Of a stretch of 21,724 bases of DNA, positions 7,969 through 15,786 are shown piece after piece. How positions within the stretch are numbered: the stretch's first letter is position 1; the number at the start of each line of letters is the position of its first letter. The notes below the pieces were generated by a model. That model ran no database searches, was not told the origin of the DNA, and worked only from the letters and a program-made list of their open reading frames with translations. The stretch is taken from contig DASWHD010000176.1 in assembly GCA_036393335.1 (NCBI GenBank), positions 1 to 21,724 of the forward strand, in the 5' to 3' direction. Both the position numbers and the translations under genes were made by a program. Origin of the DNA: DASWHD01 sp036393335 (GTDB lineage Bacteria > CG2-30-53-67 > CG2-30-70-394).

Positions 7969-9765
7969 ATGATTCAAGAGGAAGCGCAGAGTTACCCCGT
8001 AGCGACCGGCGCTAAGAAGGCGCCCAATGACTCCGAGCCGGCCGCCGCCTCGCGTATCGAGTTCCCGCCTACCCCGGATGATGAGCTGTCGCCGGAGGAG
8101 ATGGAGGCGCTCTATGCCCAGACCTTCCAGAACACCGAGCAGGGCGCGATCGTCCAGGGGACCATCATCGGCTTCGACAAGGACCAGGTGACCGTCGACG
8201 TGGGGTTCAAGTCGGAGGGCGTGATCTCCACCCGCGAGTTTCGCCGCACCGGAGCGGAGGACATCCACGTCGGCGACGTGGTGGATCTCTATCTCGAGCA
8301 GGTGGAGGACGACACGGGGCAGGTCGTGCTGTCAAAAGAGAAGGCGGACAAAATCAAGATCTGGAACAAGATCGCGGAGTTCTTCGAGAAGGGCGAGGCC
8401 CTCGAAGGCAAGATCGTGGCGCGCATCAAGGGCGGCCTGTCGGTCGATCTGGGGGGCATCAAGGCCTTCCTACCGGGCTCGCAGGTGGACATCCGCCCGG
8501 TGCGCAACCTCGACAAGGTGATCGGCCAGACCCTGGAGATGAAGGTCATCAAGATGAACCAGGCGCGGGGCAATATCGTGTTGTCCCGCCGCCAGCTCCT
8601 GGAGGAAGAGCGCTCCGGCCTCAAGGGCCGCATCCTCGAAACCCTCAAGGAGGGGCAGATCATCAAGGGGGTGGTAAAGAACCTCACCGACTACGGCGCG
8701 TTCGTAGACCTCGGTGGCATCGACGGCCTACTGCACATCACCGACATCTCCTGGGGCCGCATCGGCCACCCGTCGCAGGTGTTCAACATCGGCGACCCGG
8801 TGGAGGTAGTGGTCCTGAAATTCGACCGCGAGCGCGAGCGCGTCTCCCTCGGCTACAAGCAGAAGACCCCCGACCCGTGGATCGCGGTCGAACAGAAGTA
8901 CGCCGTCGGTGATCGGGTCGGTGGCAAGGTGGTCAGCCTGACTGACTACGGCGCCTTCATCGAGCTCGAAGAGGGTATCGAGGGGCTGGTGCACGTCTCC
9001 GAGATGTCGTGGACCCAGCGTATCAAGCACCCATCCAAGGTGGTCAACCTGGGCGACCCGGTGGAGGCCGTGATCCTCAACATCGACGTGACCAACAAAC
9101 GCATCTCCCTGGGCATGAAGCAGGTGGAGGTGAATCCGTGGGACGACATTGAGCTGCGCTACCCGGTGGGATCGAAGATCCGCGGCGAGGTGCGCAACAT
9201 CACCGACTTTGGCGTATTCGTCGGGATCGAGGAGGGTATCGACGGCCTGGTCCACATCTCCGATCTGTCATGGACCGAGCGGGTCAAGCACCCCTCCGAG
9301 GTGGTGAGCAAGGGCGACCAGGTGGAGGCCATCGTCCTCGCCCTCGACAAGAAGAAGGAGCGCATCTCCCTAGGCCTCAAGCAGCTCACAGAGGACCCCT
9401 GGAAGTCGGTGGCCGACGGCCTGTCCATCGGCGCCGTGGTGGAAGGAACCGTCACCAAGACCACCGACTTCGGCGCCTTCGTCGATTTAGGCAACGACAT
9501 CGAGTGCCTCATCCACATCTCCGAGCTGAGCACCAACCCGGTGAAGCTGGTCACCGACGTGGTGAAGGCCGGTGACCATGTATGCGCCCAGGTGATCAAG
9601 CTCGATCCCGAGGAGCGCAAGATCGGCCTCTCCATTCGCGCCCTCGAGTCCAAGGAGGAACGCGACCAGATGGAGCAGTACATGGGTCGCGAGGACACGC
9701 ATCAAAGCGATCTCGGTGCCGCCCTCGCGGAACAGTTGCGGCGCAGAGACGAGGAGGGCGAGTAG
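7969..9765 (+). CDS. rpsA: 30S ribosomal protein S1
   Basis: With this start the protein has 598 residues and six S1 (OB-fold) domains. The first two degenerate domains anchor it to the ribosome (KSEGVISTREFRR; GGIKAFLPGSQVDIRPVRN). Four follow with the RNA-binding type TDYGAFVDLGGIDGLLHITDISW and close variants. S1 binds mRNA leaders and helps initiation, especially where Shine-Dalgarno pairing is weak. The start is uncertain: GTG 7924, ATG 7939, ATG 7969 and ATG 8101 are all in frame. 8101 would give about the E. coli length, while 7969 adds an acidic, Pro-rich tail of 44 residues that looks coding. No strong ribosome-binding site precedes 7969, which is common for rpsA, a gene known to be translationally autoregulated. 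Confidence 0.95.
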   Translation: MIQEEAQSYPVATGAKKAPNDSEPAAASRIEFPPTPDDELSPEEMEALYAQTFQNTEQGAIVQGTIIGFDKDQVTVDVGFKSEGVISTREFRRTGAEDIHVGDVVDLYLEQVEDDTGQVVLSKEKADKIKIWNKIAEFFEKGEALEGKIVARIKGGLSVDLGGIKAFLPGSQVDIRPVRNLDKVIGQTLEMKVIKMNQARGNIVLSRRQLLEEERSGLKGRILETLKEGQIIKGVVKNLTDYGAFVDLGGIDGLLHITDISWGRIGHPSQVFNIGDPVEVVVLKFDRERERVSLGYKQKTPDPWIAVEQKYAVGDRVGGKVVSLTDYGAFIELEEGIEGLVHVSEMSWTQRIKHPSKVVNLGDPVEAVILNIDVTNKRISLGMKQVEVNPWDDIELRYPVGSKIRGEVRNITDFGVFVGIEEGIDGLVHISDLSWTERVKHPSEVVSKGDQVEAIVLALDKKKERISLGLKQLTEDPWKSVADGLSIGAVVEGTVTKTTDFGAFVDLGNDIECLIHISELSTNPVKLVTDVVKAGDHVCAQVIKLDPEERKIGLSIRALESKEERDQMEQYMGREDTHQSDLGAALAEQLRRRDEEGE

Positions 9766-9857
9766 CGTTGGCCGGTAGGACGTCCCGCGGGCGCCACGGC
9801 CTCCGGGCGAGCTGTCAACGGATGCCAACCGCAACACGCTCTCGCCCCGGGTAAGCC

Positions 9858-10727
9858 ATGCAGGCCAGAACCCTCCGACGCCTCCTCTACCTGGCTGGCT
9901 TCATCGCCCTGCTGGTCTTCCTCCTGCGTCGCGAGGAGACGGGAAACCTCCCGATCGGACACGACCGCCTCGGCTACCTCAGGATCGCGGGAGTGATCGC
10001 CACCTCCGAGGAGCTGGTGGACGACATCGAGCTCCTGGCGTCCAACCCCCACGTCCGCGGCCTGGTGTTGCGCATCGACAGCCCGGGCGGCGGGGTCGCC
10101 CCGTCCCAGGAAATCCACGCCGCCCTACTCCACTTTCAGGGCGAGGGCGACCGGCCGGTCGTGGTGTCGATGGGCAACGTCGCCGCGAGTGGTGGCTACT
10201 ACGTCGCCTGTGGCGCGGAGAAGATTGTCGCCAACCCCGGCACCCTGACCGGCTCCATCGGGGTGATCATGTACTTCACCCAGTTCGGCGAGCTGCTGGA
10301 TCGTCTCGGCGTGCACGCCGAGACGATCAAGAGCGGCACCTACAAGGACATCGGTTCGCCCACCCGGGAGATGACGGAGGAGGAGAAGGTCCTGCTCGAA
10401 GACGTGCTAGACAACGTGCACAGCCAGTTTGTCGCCGCCATCGTCGAGGGCCGTGGGATGTCGGAGGAGGCGGTACGCGCCATCGCCGACGGCCGCATCT
10501 TTTCCGGCGAGCAGGCCAAGGAGCGCGGCCTGGTGGACGAGCTGGGTGGCCTGCGTGATGCAATCCGCCTCGCGGGAGATCTCACCGGCCTGGGACCCGA
10601 GCCCGAGCTAGTCCGCCCGCAGGAGAGCGGTGTACGCAGGCTGCGCGAGCTCCTCGATGGCTCCGCCGTGGGCCGCCTGTTCCCCTTACCCATGCTCCAG
10701 GGCCTGTGTTTTCTTTATCGTTATTGA
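9858..10727 (+). CDS. sppA: Signal peptide peptidase SppA-type serine protease (S49)
   Basis: This 289-residue membrane-anchored protease degrades signal peptides left in the membrane after secretion. Residues about 8-24 form a single N-terminal transmembrane helix. NVAASGGYYVAC gives the nucleophilic serine at about 111, and SGTYKDIG gives the general-base lysine at about 163, the Ser-Lys dyad of the short (36K) SppA type. RIDSPGGGV near 72 and NPGTLTGSIGVIM near 126 are conserved S49 blocks. It follows rpsA after 92 bp and its stop lies inside the proposed ihfB promoter. The S49 family also includes sohB and phage proteases, but length and dyad spacing favour short SppA. Confidence 0.92.
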   Translation: MQARTLRRLLYLAGFIALLVFLLRREETGNLPIGHDRLGYLRIAGVIATSEELVDDIELLASNPHVRGLVLRIDSPGGGVAPSQEIHAALLHFQGEGDRPVVVSMGNVAASGGYYVACGAEKIVANPGTLTGSIGVIMYFTQFGELLDRLGVHAETIKSGTYKDIGSPTREMTEEEKVLLEDVLDNVHSQFVAAIVEGRGMSEEAVRAIADGRIFSGEQAKERGLVDELGGLRDAIRLAGDLTGLGPEPELVRPQESGVRRLRELLDGSAVGRLFPLPMLQGLCFLYRY

Positions 10728-10752
10728 CAATCTCATAAACCCACCTTAGGTT
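10724..10752 (+). promoter_or_regulatory. Candidate sigma70-type promoter for ihfB
   Basis: A perfect TTGACA at 10724-10729 is followed after 17 bp by TAGGTT at 10747-10752. The surrounding 10705-10795 stretch is strikingly AT-rich for this window. A second, weaker -10-like TATAAA lies at 10769-10774. The -35 box overlaps the sppA stop codon. Inference from sequence pattern only. Confidence 0.45.
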
Positions 10753-10793
10753 CCACAATCCTTTGTTTTATAAACCATTTCCCGGTTGCGACA

Positions 10794-11087
10794 ATGACCC
10801 GAGTCGATTTGGTGGAGATCGTCCTGAAACAGATGGAGGGGCTCAACCGGCGCCAGTCGGAGGTGATCGTCAACGGCATCTTCGACTCGATCCGCGACGC
10901 GTTGGGCGCCGGGGAGAAGGTCGAGCTACGGGGGTTCGGCAGCTTCAAGGTACGCCAGCGCCGTTCCCGCGACGGCCGGAATCCGAAGACCGGGGAGCCG
11001 GTCAAGGTACCACCGAAGACCGTCCCCTTCTTCAAACCGGGCAAGGAGCTGCGCGAGCGCGTGAACCACGGCGTGGATCCCGACTGA
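10794..11087 (+). CDS. ihfB: Integration host factor / HU-family DNA-binding protein, IHF-beta-like
   Basis: This 97-residue protein belongs to the HU/IHF family, whose dimers bend DNA by inserting two beta arms into the minor groove. The N-terminal helices (residues 1-38) precede GEKVELRGFGSFKVRQR, and the arm GRNPKTGEPVKVPPKTVPFFKPGKEL carries the intercalating proline at about residue 64. Length and the start MTRVDLVE resemble IHF-beta more than HU. The location just after rpsA and sppA is the classic one for ihfB. There is no clear Shine-Dalgarno sequence before the ATG. Confidence 0.9.
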   Translation: MTRVDLVEIVLKQMEGLNRRQSEVIVNGIFDSIRDALGAGEKVELRGFGSFKVRQRRSRDGRNPKTGEPVKVPPKTVPFFKPGKELRERVNHGVDPD

Positions 11088-11112
11088 GCCGTTAGCTGTC
11101 AGCAATCAGCTT

Positions 11113-11235
11113 CTCCCTCCCCCGGCGGGGGAGGGTCGGGGTGGGGGCGTATGGATCCAATACCGCGCCCTTCCCTCACCGTACTGCTCGTCACGCGAGC
11201 GCCCTCCCCCCAGCCCCCTCCCGGAGGGAGGGGGA
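11113..11235. repeat. Paired GC-rich hairpin modules after ihfB
   Basis: The left module (11113-11155) and right module (11201-11235) match those at 6230-6272 and 6401-6434 almost base for base, including the GGGGGCGTATGGA junction, but with a shorter spacer. Outside them, ATCAGCTT on the left and AGCTAACAGCTGAT on the right are partly complementary, so the whole 11095-11255 gap has overall dyad symmetry. It sits between the convergent genes ihfB and fetB and could stall transcription from both sides, but there are no T tracts. Confidence 0.65.
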
Positions 11236-11257
11236 GCTAACAGCTGATAGGTGACGG

Positions 11258-12001
11258 CTATCGCAACCGATGGTCCGGCGTGAATGCCTGGAGATAACAG
11301 AGCATCGTGGCGGTCAATGACGACAGCGTCACGGCGGAGCTCATCATGTACATGATCACGATCTGGTAGCGCACCGCATCGATGGGCGGTGTGCCGGCCA
11401 GGATCATCCCGGCGGTCACCCCGGGGATGTGAATCAGTCCGACTGCCTTCATGGTGTCCAGCGGCGCGATCATCGCGGCGCGCACCGTCTCCCGGAGTAG
11501 CTCCCGCGCCGCCTGCTGGCGGCTCGCCCCGAGGGAGAACAGGGTCTCCACCTCGGTGCGCCGCGCGCGCAGCTCGGCGAGGAAGCGGTTGAGGGTTTGG
11601 GAGGTGATGTTCATCGCGTTGCCGAGGATCATCCCCCCGAGGGGGATGACGAACCGTCCGGTCGGCTCGGCCACCCCCAGGGCGAGGAGCAGGCCGAGGG
11701 TACCGACCGTGGCGACCGCGATGGCGGCCGTCGCGATCCAGTAGGCGTGGGTCACGCCTTTGCCCCGTTGCGCCGAGATCCGGCCGGAGATCAGCAGCAT
11801 CACCGACAGCAGCCCCAGCAGGTAGTGAAAGGCCCGCAGGTCGAAGACCCACTGGATCACATACCCCATCGCCACGAGCTGCACCGCGGCCCGCAGGGAC
11901 GAGTAGAAGATGTCTCGCTCGATCCCCACCTGGCGCCAGCGCGACAGGCCGGCCACCACCAGGATCAGGGCATAGGCGGCCACCAACTGTAGGGCACTCA
12001 C
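11258..12001 (-). CDS. fetB: FetB-type ABC transporter permease (UPF0014, iron export)
   Basis: This 247-residue, highly hydrophobic protein has about seven predicted membrane helices. It matches the UPF0014/YbbM family: WRQVGIERDIFYSSLRAAVQL near the N-terminus, PLGGMILGNAMNITSQTLNRF in the middle, SLGASRQQAARE, and IPGVTAGMILAGTPPIDAVRYQIVIMYM towards the C-terminus. In E. coli, FetAB exports iron and protects against peroxide stress; the same role here is inferred from family. The GTG start at 12001 overlaps the fetA stop (GTGA), which indicates coupled translation. The frame is open further upstream, but only inside fetA. Confidence 0.88.
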   Translation of the reverse strand: MSALQLVAAYALILVVAGLSRWRQVGIERDIFYSSLRAAVQLVAMGYVIQWVFDLRAFHYLLGLLSVMLLISGRISAQRGKGVTHAYWIATAAIAVATVGTLGLLLALGVAEPTGRFVIPLGGMILGNAMNITSQTLNRFLAELRARRTEVETLFSLGASRQQAARELLRETVRAAMIAPLDTMKAVGLIHIPGVTAGMILAGTPPIDAVRYQIVIMYMMSSAVTLSSLTATMLCYLQAFTPDHRLR

Positions 12002-12771
12002 GGTGCGGCGCCCTCGGCGGTGAGAAAGGCCTGGGCGGCCTCCGACTGCGGGGCGACCAGCACCTGGTCGACGTCCCCCGCCTCCACCACCCGTCCCGCG
12101 ACCAAGACCACCACCCGGTCCGCGAGGCGGCGCGCCACGGCGATCTCGTGAGTGACGAGGAGGATCGCCACGCCGTCGTCGCACAATCGCTGGAGTAGCC
12201 GGACGATCGTCTGGGTGGAGACCGGATCGAGGGCGGCGGTCGGTTCGTCGAGGAGCAGGCACGCCGGCGCCATGGCCAGCAGCCGCGCCAGGGCGACCCG
12301 CTGCTGTTGCCCCAGCGACAGGGTGGCGGCCTCGCGCTCCATCAACTCCGGCTCCAGATCCACGCTGCGCAACAGCCCCGCTACGTCGAGCCCGTTATCC
12401 TCCTCACCGCGCAGGCGCGCGGGCAGGCGCAGATTATCGGCGACGGTACCCGCCATCATGTGCGGTTGCTGGAAGAGCATGGCCACCCGGCGCCGGTAGT
12501 CGCGGGCATCGAGCTCCGCGATGGGCCGGCCGTCGAGAGTGAGGGTGCCGCTGTCGGCGCGGGTGAGTCCCGCGAGGAGGCGGATCAGGCTGCTCTTCCC
12601 CCCGCCAGACGGCCCAATCACCGCCACGATCTCGCCCGGAAAGAGATCCAGGGTAACGTCGAAGACGCCGCCCGCCACGCGCCCTCCGGTACCGATCGGA
12701 TGGCTGAAGGTGATGTCCTGAGCACGCAGCAATGGCACGACTTGACCGGTTGCTCCCGGAGCACCCGTCAT
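11998..12771 (-). CDS. fetA: FetA-type ABC transporter ATP-binding protein
   Basis: This 257-residue ATPase has Walker A GPSGGGKSS at 53-61, the Q-loop glutamine near 101, signature LSLGQ at 151-155 (Leu in place of the usual Gly), Walker B CLLLDE at 171-176 and the switch histidine at 208. It energises the FetB permease encoded immediately downstream. The ATG at 12771 has AAGG about six bases upstream. The open frame continues to 13056, but those 95 codons read through a REP pair and are not credible. A perfect palindrome lies 21 bp upstream of the start. The basis for an iron substrate is the partner's family, not a residue in this protein. Confidence 0.88.
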   Translation of the reverse strand: MTGAPGATGQVVPLLRAQDITFSHPIGTGGRVAGGVFDVTLDLFPGEIVAVIGPSGGGKSSLIRLLAGLTRADSGTLTLDGRPIAELDARDYRRRVAMLFQQPHMMAGTVADNLRLPARLRGEEDNGLDVAGLLRSVDLEPELMEREAATLSLGQQQRVALARLLAMAPACLLLDEPTAALDPVSTQTIVRLLQRLCDDGVAILLVTHEIAVARRLADRVVVLVAGRVVEAGDVDQVLVAPQSEAAQAFLTAEGAAP

Positions 12772-12791
12772 ACTTCGCCTTTCTGTACCTA

Positions 12792-12803
12792 CCTTGGCCA
12801 AGG
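12792..12803. promoter_or_regulatory. Perfect 12-bp palindrome in the fetA leader region
   Basis: CCTTGGCCAAGG at 12792-12803 is a perfect palindrome 21-32 bp upstream of the fetA ATG. It could be an operator for a dimeric regulator of the fetAB pair. It is not a Fur box, and it lacks the spacer of the typical MerR-family dyad. Role unknown. Confidence 0.3.
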
Positions 12804-12846
12804 CCGGACTCCGTCCACGACTTCTGGAAAGAACGTTAGGGCGCTC

Positions 12847-12917
12847 GTAGGAGCGGGTTTGCCCGCGAACCGAAAGTGACACCGGCCCGAGCGATTCGCG
12901 AGCACGCTCGCTCCTAC
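12847..12917. repeat. Inverted REP pair (BIME-like)
   Basis: GTAGGAGC at 12847-12854 is followed by GGGTTTGCCC and GCGAA. After a spacer, TTCGCG, GAGCACGCTC and GCTCCTAC (12910-12917) form the mirror element. Each half has a conserved GTAGGAG head and a small imperfect stem, the classic layout of REP sequences arranged as a BIME. Related to the pair at 145-205. Confidence 0.8.
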
Positions 12918-13045
12918 AGGTGGTGGAGATCCAACTCCTTGGAGGTCCCGGACAAACCGACCATAGACCTGCCGTGCCTAGCGTGAATGATTCCTCCGTT
13001 GCGCAACAGGGCGACGGACGCCCCCCGTCACGCCGTAACCTGCGC

Positions 13046-13229
13046 CTAGCCCGCATTTCTCACCAGGGATCGTGGCGAGCACGCGCAGATGGCCGTAGAT
13101 CCTGGCTGGCCCGCAAGTCCGAGCCCACAGGCAACCTTGCAGGTTGTCGAGGACTCGGACGAGGACCCGGCCAGGAGATGCGGGCAGTTGCGCGGGCGGA
13201 GCAGATTCATGGTGAGAAATGCGGGCTAG
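13046..13229. mobile_element. MITE-like element with perfect 20-bp terminal inverted repeats
   Basis: The left end CTAGCCCGCATTTCTCACCA (13046-13065) is the exact reverse complement of the right end (13210-13229). The 184-bp interior encodes nothing but has its own dyads: CCTGGCTGG near 13099 against CCGGCCAGG near 13168, GTCCGAG against CTCGGAC, and the inner CAACCTTGCAGGTTG. No clear target-site duplication is seen at the flanks. The right half is shared with the element at 80-301. This structure fits a non-autonomous miniature element moved by an unlinked transposase. Confidence 0.7.
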
Positions 13230-13367
13230 CATCGCAACCTCCCCGGCCTTGTTGGCGATGGTCGTCGATCGGAACATGGCGCAGGTACCACGGGTCGAGT
13301 AGGTTGTCACCGTCGATCGGCTATTCGTATCTGCCGGTCGACGGCAATCCACGACACCGGAGCACAT

Positions 13368-14021
13368 GTGGACCTGCGAATCCTCCTGGAGGCCGCGGCG
13401 TTGACGCTCTTCCTGGCGGGCTGGCTCGGGTACGAGAGCTACCACACGCGGCGTAGCCGCCTGCGCCCCGAGTCGACGCGCTACGGCCGGCTGATCGCGC
13501 GCCAGTCGCGCTGGATCGACGCGATCGTGGCGCGGGACGAGCCACTACTCATGATCCACACCCTACGTACTATCAGCCGCCAGGTCATCCTGCTCGCCTC
13601 CCTCGCCCTGCTGGCGGTGGGTGGGGCCTTCGGCCTGCTCCTCTCCACCGAGCGGTTCCAGGCCCTGTCCCAGGTCACCCAGCTCTTCGGCCACCCCGCC
13701 CCCTTGTTCTTGCAGCTCAAGCTCTTGCTGCTGGTGACCGTCGTTGCCGTCACCTTCCTTAACTTCGTGTGGGGCCTGCGCGCGCTCCTCGCGGCGCACC
13801 TCTACTCCACCGGTCCTCCCGGGGAGAGCGCCGACCTTACCTGGGGCCTCCGCCACTACTTCGAGTACCTCCAGCTCGACTTCCGCCACGGCCTGCGTGG
13901 GGCCTACTACGCGGTCGACCTGATGGTGTGGCTATTCAGCACCGAGGTGTTCATCCTCACCACCATCGCCCTCACCATCTCCCTCGCCCGCTACGACCTC
14001 CTGCCGCCGTCCAGCGAGTAG
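13368..14021 (+). CDS. DUF599-like inner-membrane protein
   Basis: This 217-residue protein has about four predicted membrane helices, at residues 5-23, 72-94, 115-140 and 184-206. Between the first and second is a basic cytoplasmic-looking segment (RRSRLRPESTRYGRLIARQSRWID). The length, helix layout and FNFVWGLR-type motif (FLNFVWGLRAL) resemble the DUF599 family, whose function is unknown. The start is GTG at 13368, and an overlapping ATG at 13366 is in another frame. It stands alone, divergent from fetAB and convergent with glgA, so its neighbours give no clue to its role. Confidence 0.65.
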   Translation: MDLRILLEAAALTLFLAGWLGYESYHTRRSRLRPESTRYGRLIARQSRWIDAIVARDEPLLMIHTLRTISRQVILLASLALLAVGGAFGLLLSTERFQALSQVTQLFGHPAPLFLQLKLLLLVTVVAVTFLNFVWGLRALLAAHLYSTGPPGESADLTWGLRHYFEYLQLDFRHGLRGAYYAVDLMVWLFSTEVFILTTIALTISLARYDLLPPSSE

Positions 14022-14075
14022 TGGCGGCACCAGGGCCGCACAGCAGGATGTCGTCGCCGCGCCAGGGCCGATCCC

Positions 14076-15560
14076 TCAACGACCGGCGAACGGGTGGCCG
14101 CGGCGCCGTTCGTAGGCGCGCAGGTAGAGCTGTTCATACTCGGTGGCCGAGTGTTCCCAGGAGAAGTCCTGCTCCATGGCCTGACGACGCATCTCCGCGA
14201 TGTGTCCCGGACGGTTGTACCAGATAGCGAGGGCCCAGCCCACGGTGTTGTACACGGCACCGGGATTGAGATCGTGGAACACGAAGCCGGTGCCGCGGCC
14301 CGTGTGCTCGTCGTAGTTGATCACGGTATCCGCCAAGCCGCCGGTGGCACGGACGATCGGCAACGTGCCGTACCGCAGGCTGTAGAGCTGGTTCAGGCCG
14401 CACGGCTCGTAGCGCGACGGCATGACGAAGAAGTCGCAGCCCGCCTCGATGCGGTGCGCGCGGCGATTATCGAAGTGGAGCCAGGCGCGGAACCGATCGC
14501 CGCGTTGGGAGTCGAGCCGGCGCAGGTAGGCCTCGGCGTCCGGGTCGCCGGCACCGAGGAGGACGAATTGCAGGTCGAGGTGGAGCAGCCCCTCCATGGC
14601 CCGGGCCAGGACGTCGATCCCCTTCTGCGAGGTGAGCCGGCTTACCAGGCCGAACACCGGCACCTCAGGCCGCACTGGGAATCCCGCCTCTTCTTGTAGG
14701 GCGCGTTTGCACGCCGCCTTGCCCGCCATGGCGAGGGGCGAGTAGGGGGCGGCGATGTGCGGGTCCGTGGCCGGATCCCACTCGTGGACGTCGATGCCAT
14801 TGAGCAGACCCACCAGGTCGCCGCCACGGCCGGCGAGGAGGCCGTCGAGTCCATAACCGAAGACTGGGGTCTGGATCTCTCGGGCGTAGGTCGGACTGAC
14901 GGTGGACAGGAGGGTGGAGTGGACGATCGCCCCCTTGGTGAGGTTGAGGGCGCCGAAGTGCTCGAACTCCTCCGGTTTGTAGTGCTCCCAGCCGAGACCG
15001 GTCACCCACAGGGCACCGCCGTCGAACACCCCCTGATATGCCAGGTTATGGATGGTGTAGATGCTCGCCGCGCCGTGCAGGGACTGGGCCCACTCCACCG
15101 TGTTGAGGTAGGCGGGGACCAGGGCGGTCTGCCAGTCGTTGGCGTGGACGATGTCCGGGATCCAGCCCAAGGCCTTGCACAGCTCCAGAGAACCGCGGGA
15201 GAGGAAGGCGAACCGTTCCAGGTTATCGCCGTACGCCTCCTTGGGCGGCCCGTAGAGGTGGGGACGGTCGAAGTAGTGGTGGTGCTCGAGAAAATAGATC
15301 GGCACGCGGCTGCTGGGTAAGTGCCCCATGCGGATCCCGGTGTATCCCCGGCCACGGCCCATCGGCACCACCACCGTGCCTTCCAGCACCTCCAAGCTGT
15401 TCCAGTCGACGCCGGCGTAGAGGGGCATCACGACCCGGACGTCGATGCCCCGCCCCGCCAGGGCCTTGGGCAGGGCGCCGGCGACGTCCGCCAGCCCGCC
15501 CGTCTTGGCAAAGGGGGAGCATTCGGAGGTAATGAACAGGACTTTGATGGGCGCAGCCAT
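14076..15560 (-). CDS. glgA: Glycogen (starch) synthase, ADP-glucose type
   Basis: This 494-residue GT5 enzyme adds glucose from a nucleotide sugar to the end of an alpha-1,4-glucan. The N-terminal KTGGLADVAGALPKAL (Lys19 binds the nucleotide sugar) is diagnostic. Further motifs are HANDWQTALVP near 139, YTIHNLAYQGVF, LLNGIDVHEWDP, VSRLTSQKGID (start of the second Rossmann domain) and SRYEPCGLNQLYSLRYGTLPIVRATGGLADTV near 385-415, containing the conserved C-terminal glutamate. The length is normal for GlgA. The gene lies directly downstream of a GH57 branching enzyme on the same strand, after 226 bp. Together they can make branched glycogen. No glgC is in the window. Confidence 0.95.
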   Translation of the reverse strand: MAAPIKVLFITSECSPFAKTGGLADVAGALPKALAGRGIDVRVVMPLYAGVDWNSLEVLEGTVVVPMGRGRGYTGIRMGHLPSSRVPIYFLEHHHYFDRPHLYGPPKEAYGDNLERFAFLSRGSLELCKALGWIPDIVHANDWQTALVPAYLNTVEWAQSLHGAASIYTIHNLAYQGVFDGGALWVTGLGWEHYKPEEFEHFGALNLTKGAIVHSTLLSTVSPTYAREIQTPVFGYGLDGLLAGRGGDLVGLLNGIDVHEWDPATDPHIAAPYSPLAMAGKAACKRALQEEAGFPVRPEVPVFGLVSRLTSQKGIDVLARAMEGLLHLDLQFVLLGAGDPDAEAYLRRLDSQRGDRFRAWLHFDNRRAHRIEAGCDFFVMPSRYEPCGLNQLYSLRYGTLPIVRATGGLADTVINYDEHTGRGTGFVFHDLNPGAVYNTVGWALAIWYNRPGHIAEMRRQAMEQDFSWEHSATEYEQLYLRAYERRRGHPFAGR

Positions 15561-15786
15561 GGCGATGTGGGGCGCAGACTTGGCTCGGCGCTGAGCGGGA
15601 TGCCGCGGGACCTACGGGCCCCAGGAGTGGACGGGCTCGGCACGCACGACACAGCGATATGCAGGCGGGCGTCTAGTTGGGTGCCGCCAATGGCCGCGGC
15701 GAGCCAATCCCGCGCTCCGGACCCTCCTCCCCCTCACCCTCGTTTCACGGAACCGTCTTTACCACCCTAAGAGCCGACGTTTCGCA

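Larger units (their letters stand above)
12772..13367. other. 596-bp gene-free gap between divergent fetA and the DUF599-like gene
   Basis: No credible gene is present. The gap holds the palindrome at 12792-12803, the REP pair at 12847-12917, a short perfect palindrome GTTGCGCAAC at 12998-13007 and the terminal-inverted-repeat element at 13046-13229. The remaining 13230-13367 carries open frames on the minus strand only as short fragments. Both flanking genes start outward from it, so their promoters should lie here, but I cannot point to convincing boxes. Confidence 0.7.

Noticed and set aside
11113..11235. Intrinsic terminators at the GC hairpins
   Set aside because: Stems are strong but no T tract follows on either strand, and the same modules occur between genes that could be co-transcribed.
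12772..13056. Upstream extension of fetA by 95 codons
   Set aside because: It is translated from the REP pair and the flanking repeat region. The ATG at 12771 has a ribosome-binding site and normal family length.
15561..15786. Possible small gene or regulatory RNA between the GH57 and glgA genes
   Set aside because: Only short frames with no recognisable start signal or similarity were found, and no clear stem structure or promoter.
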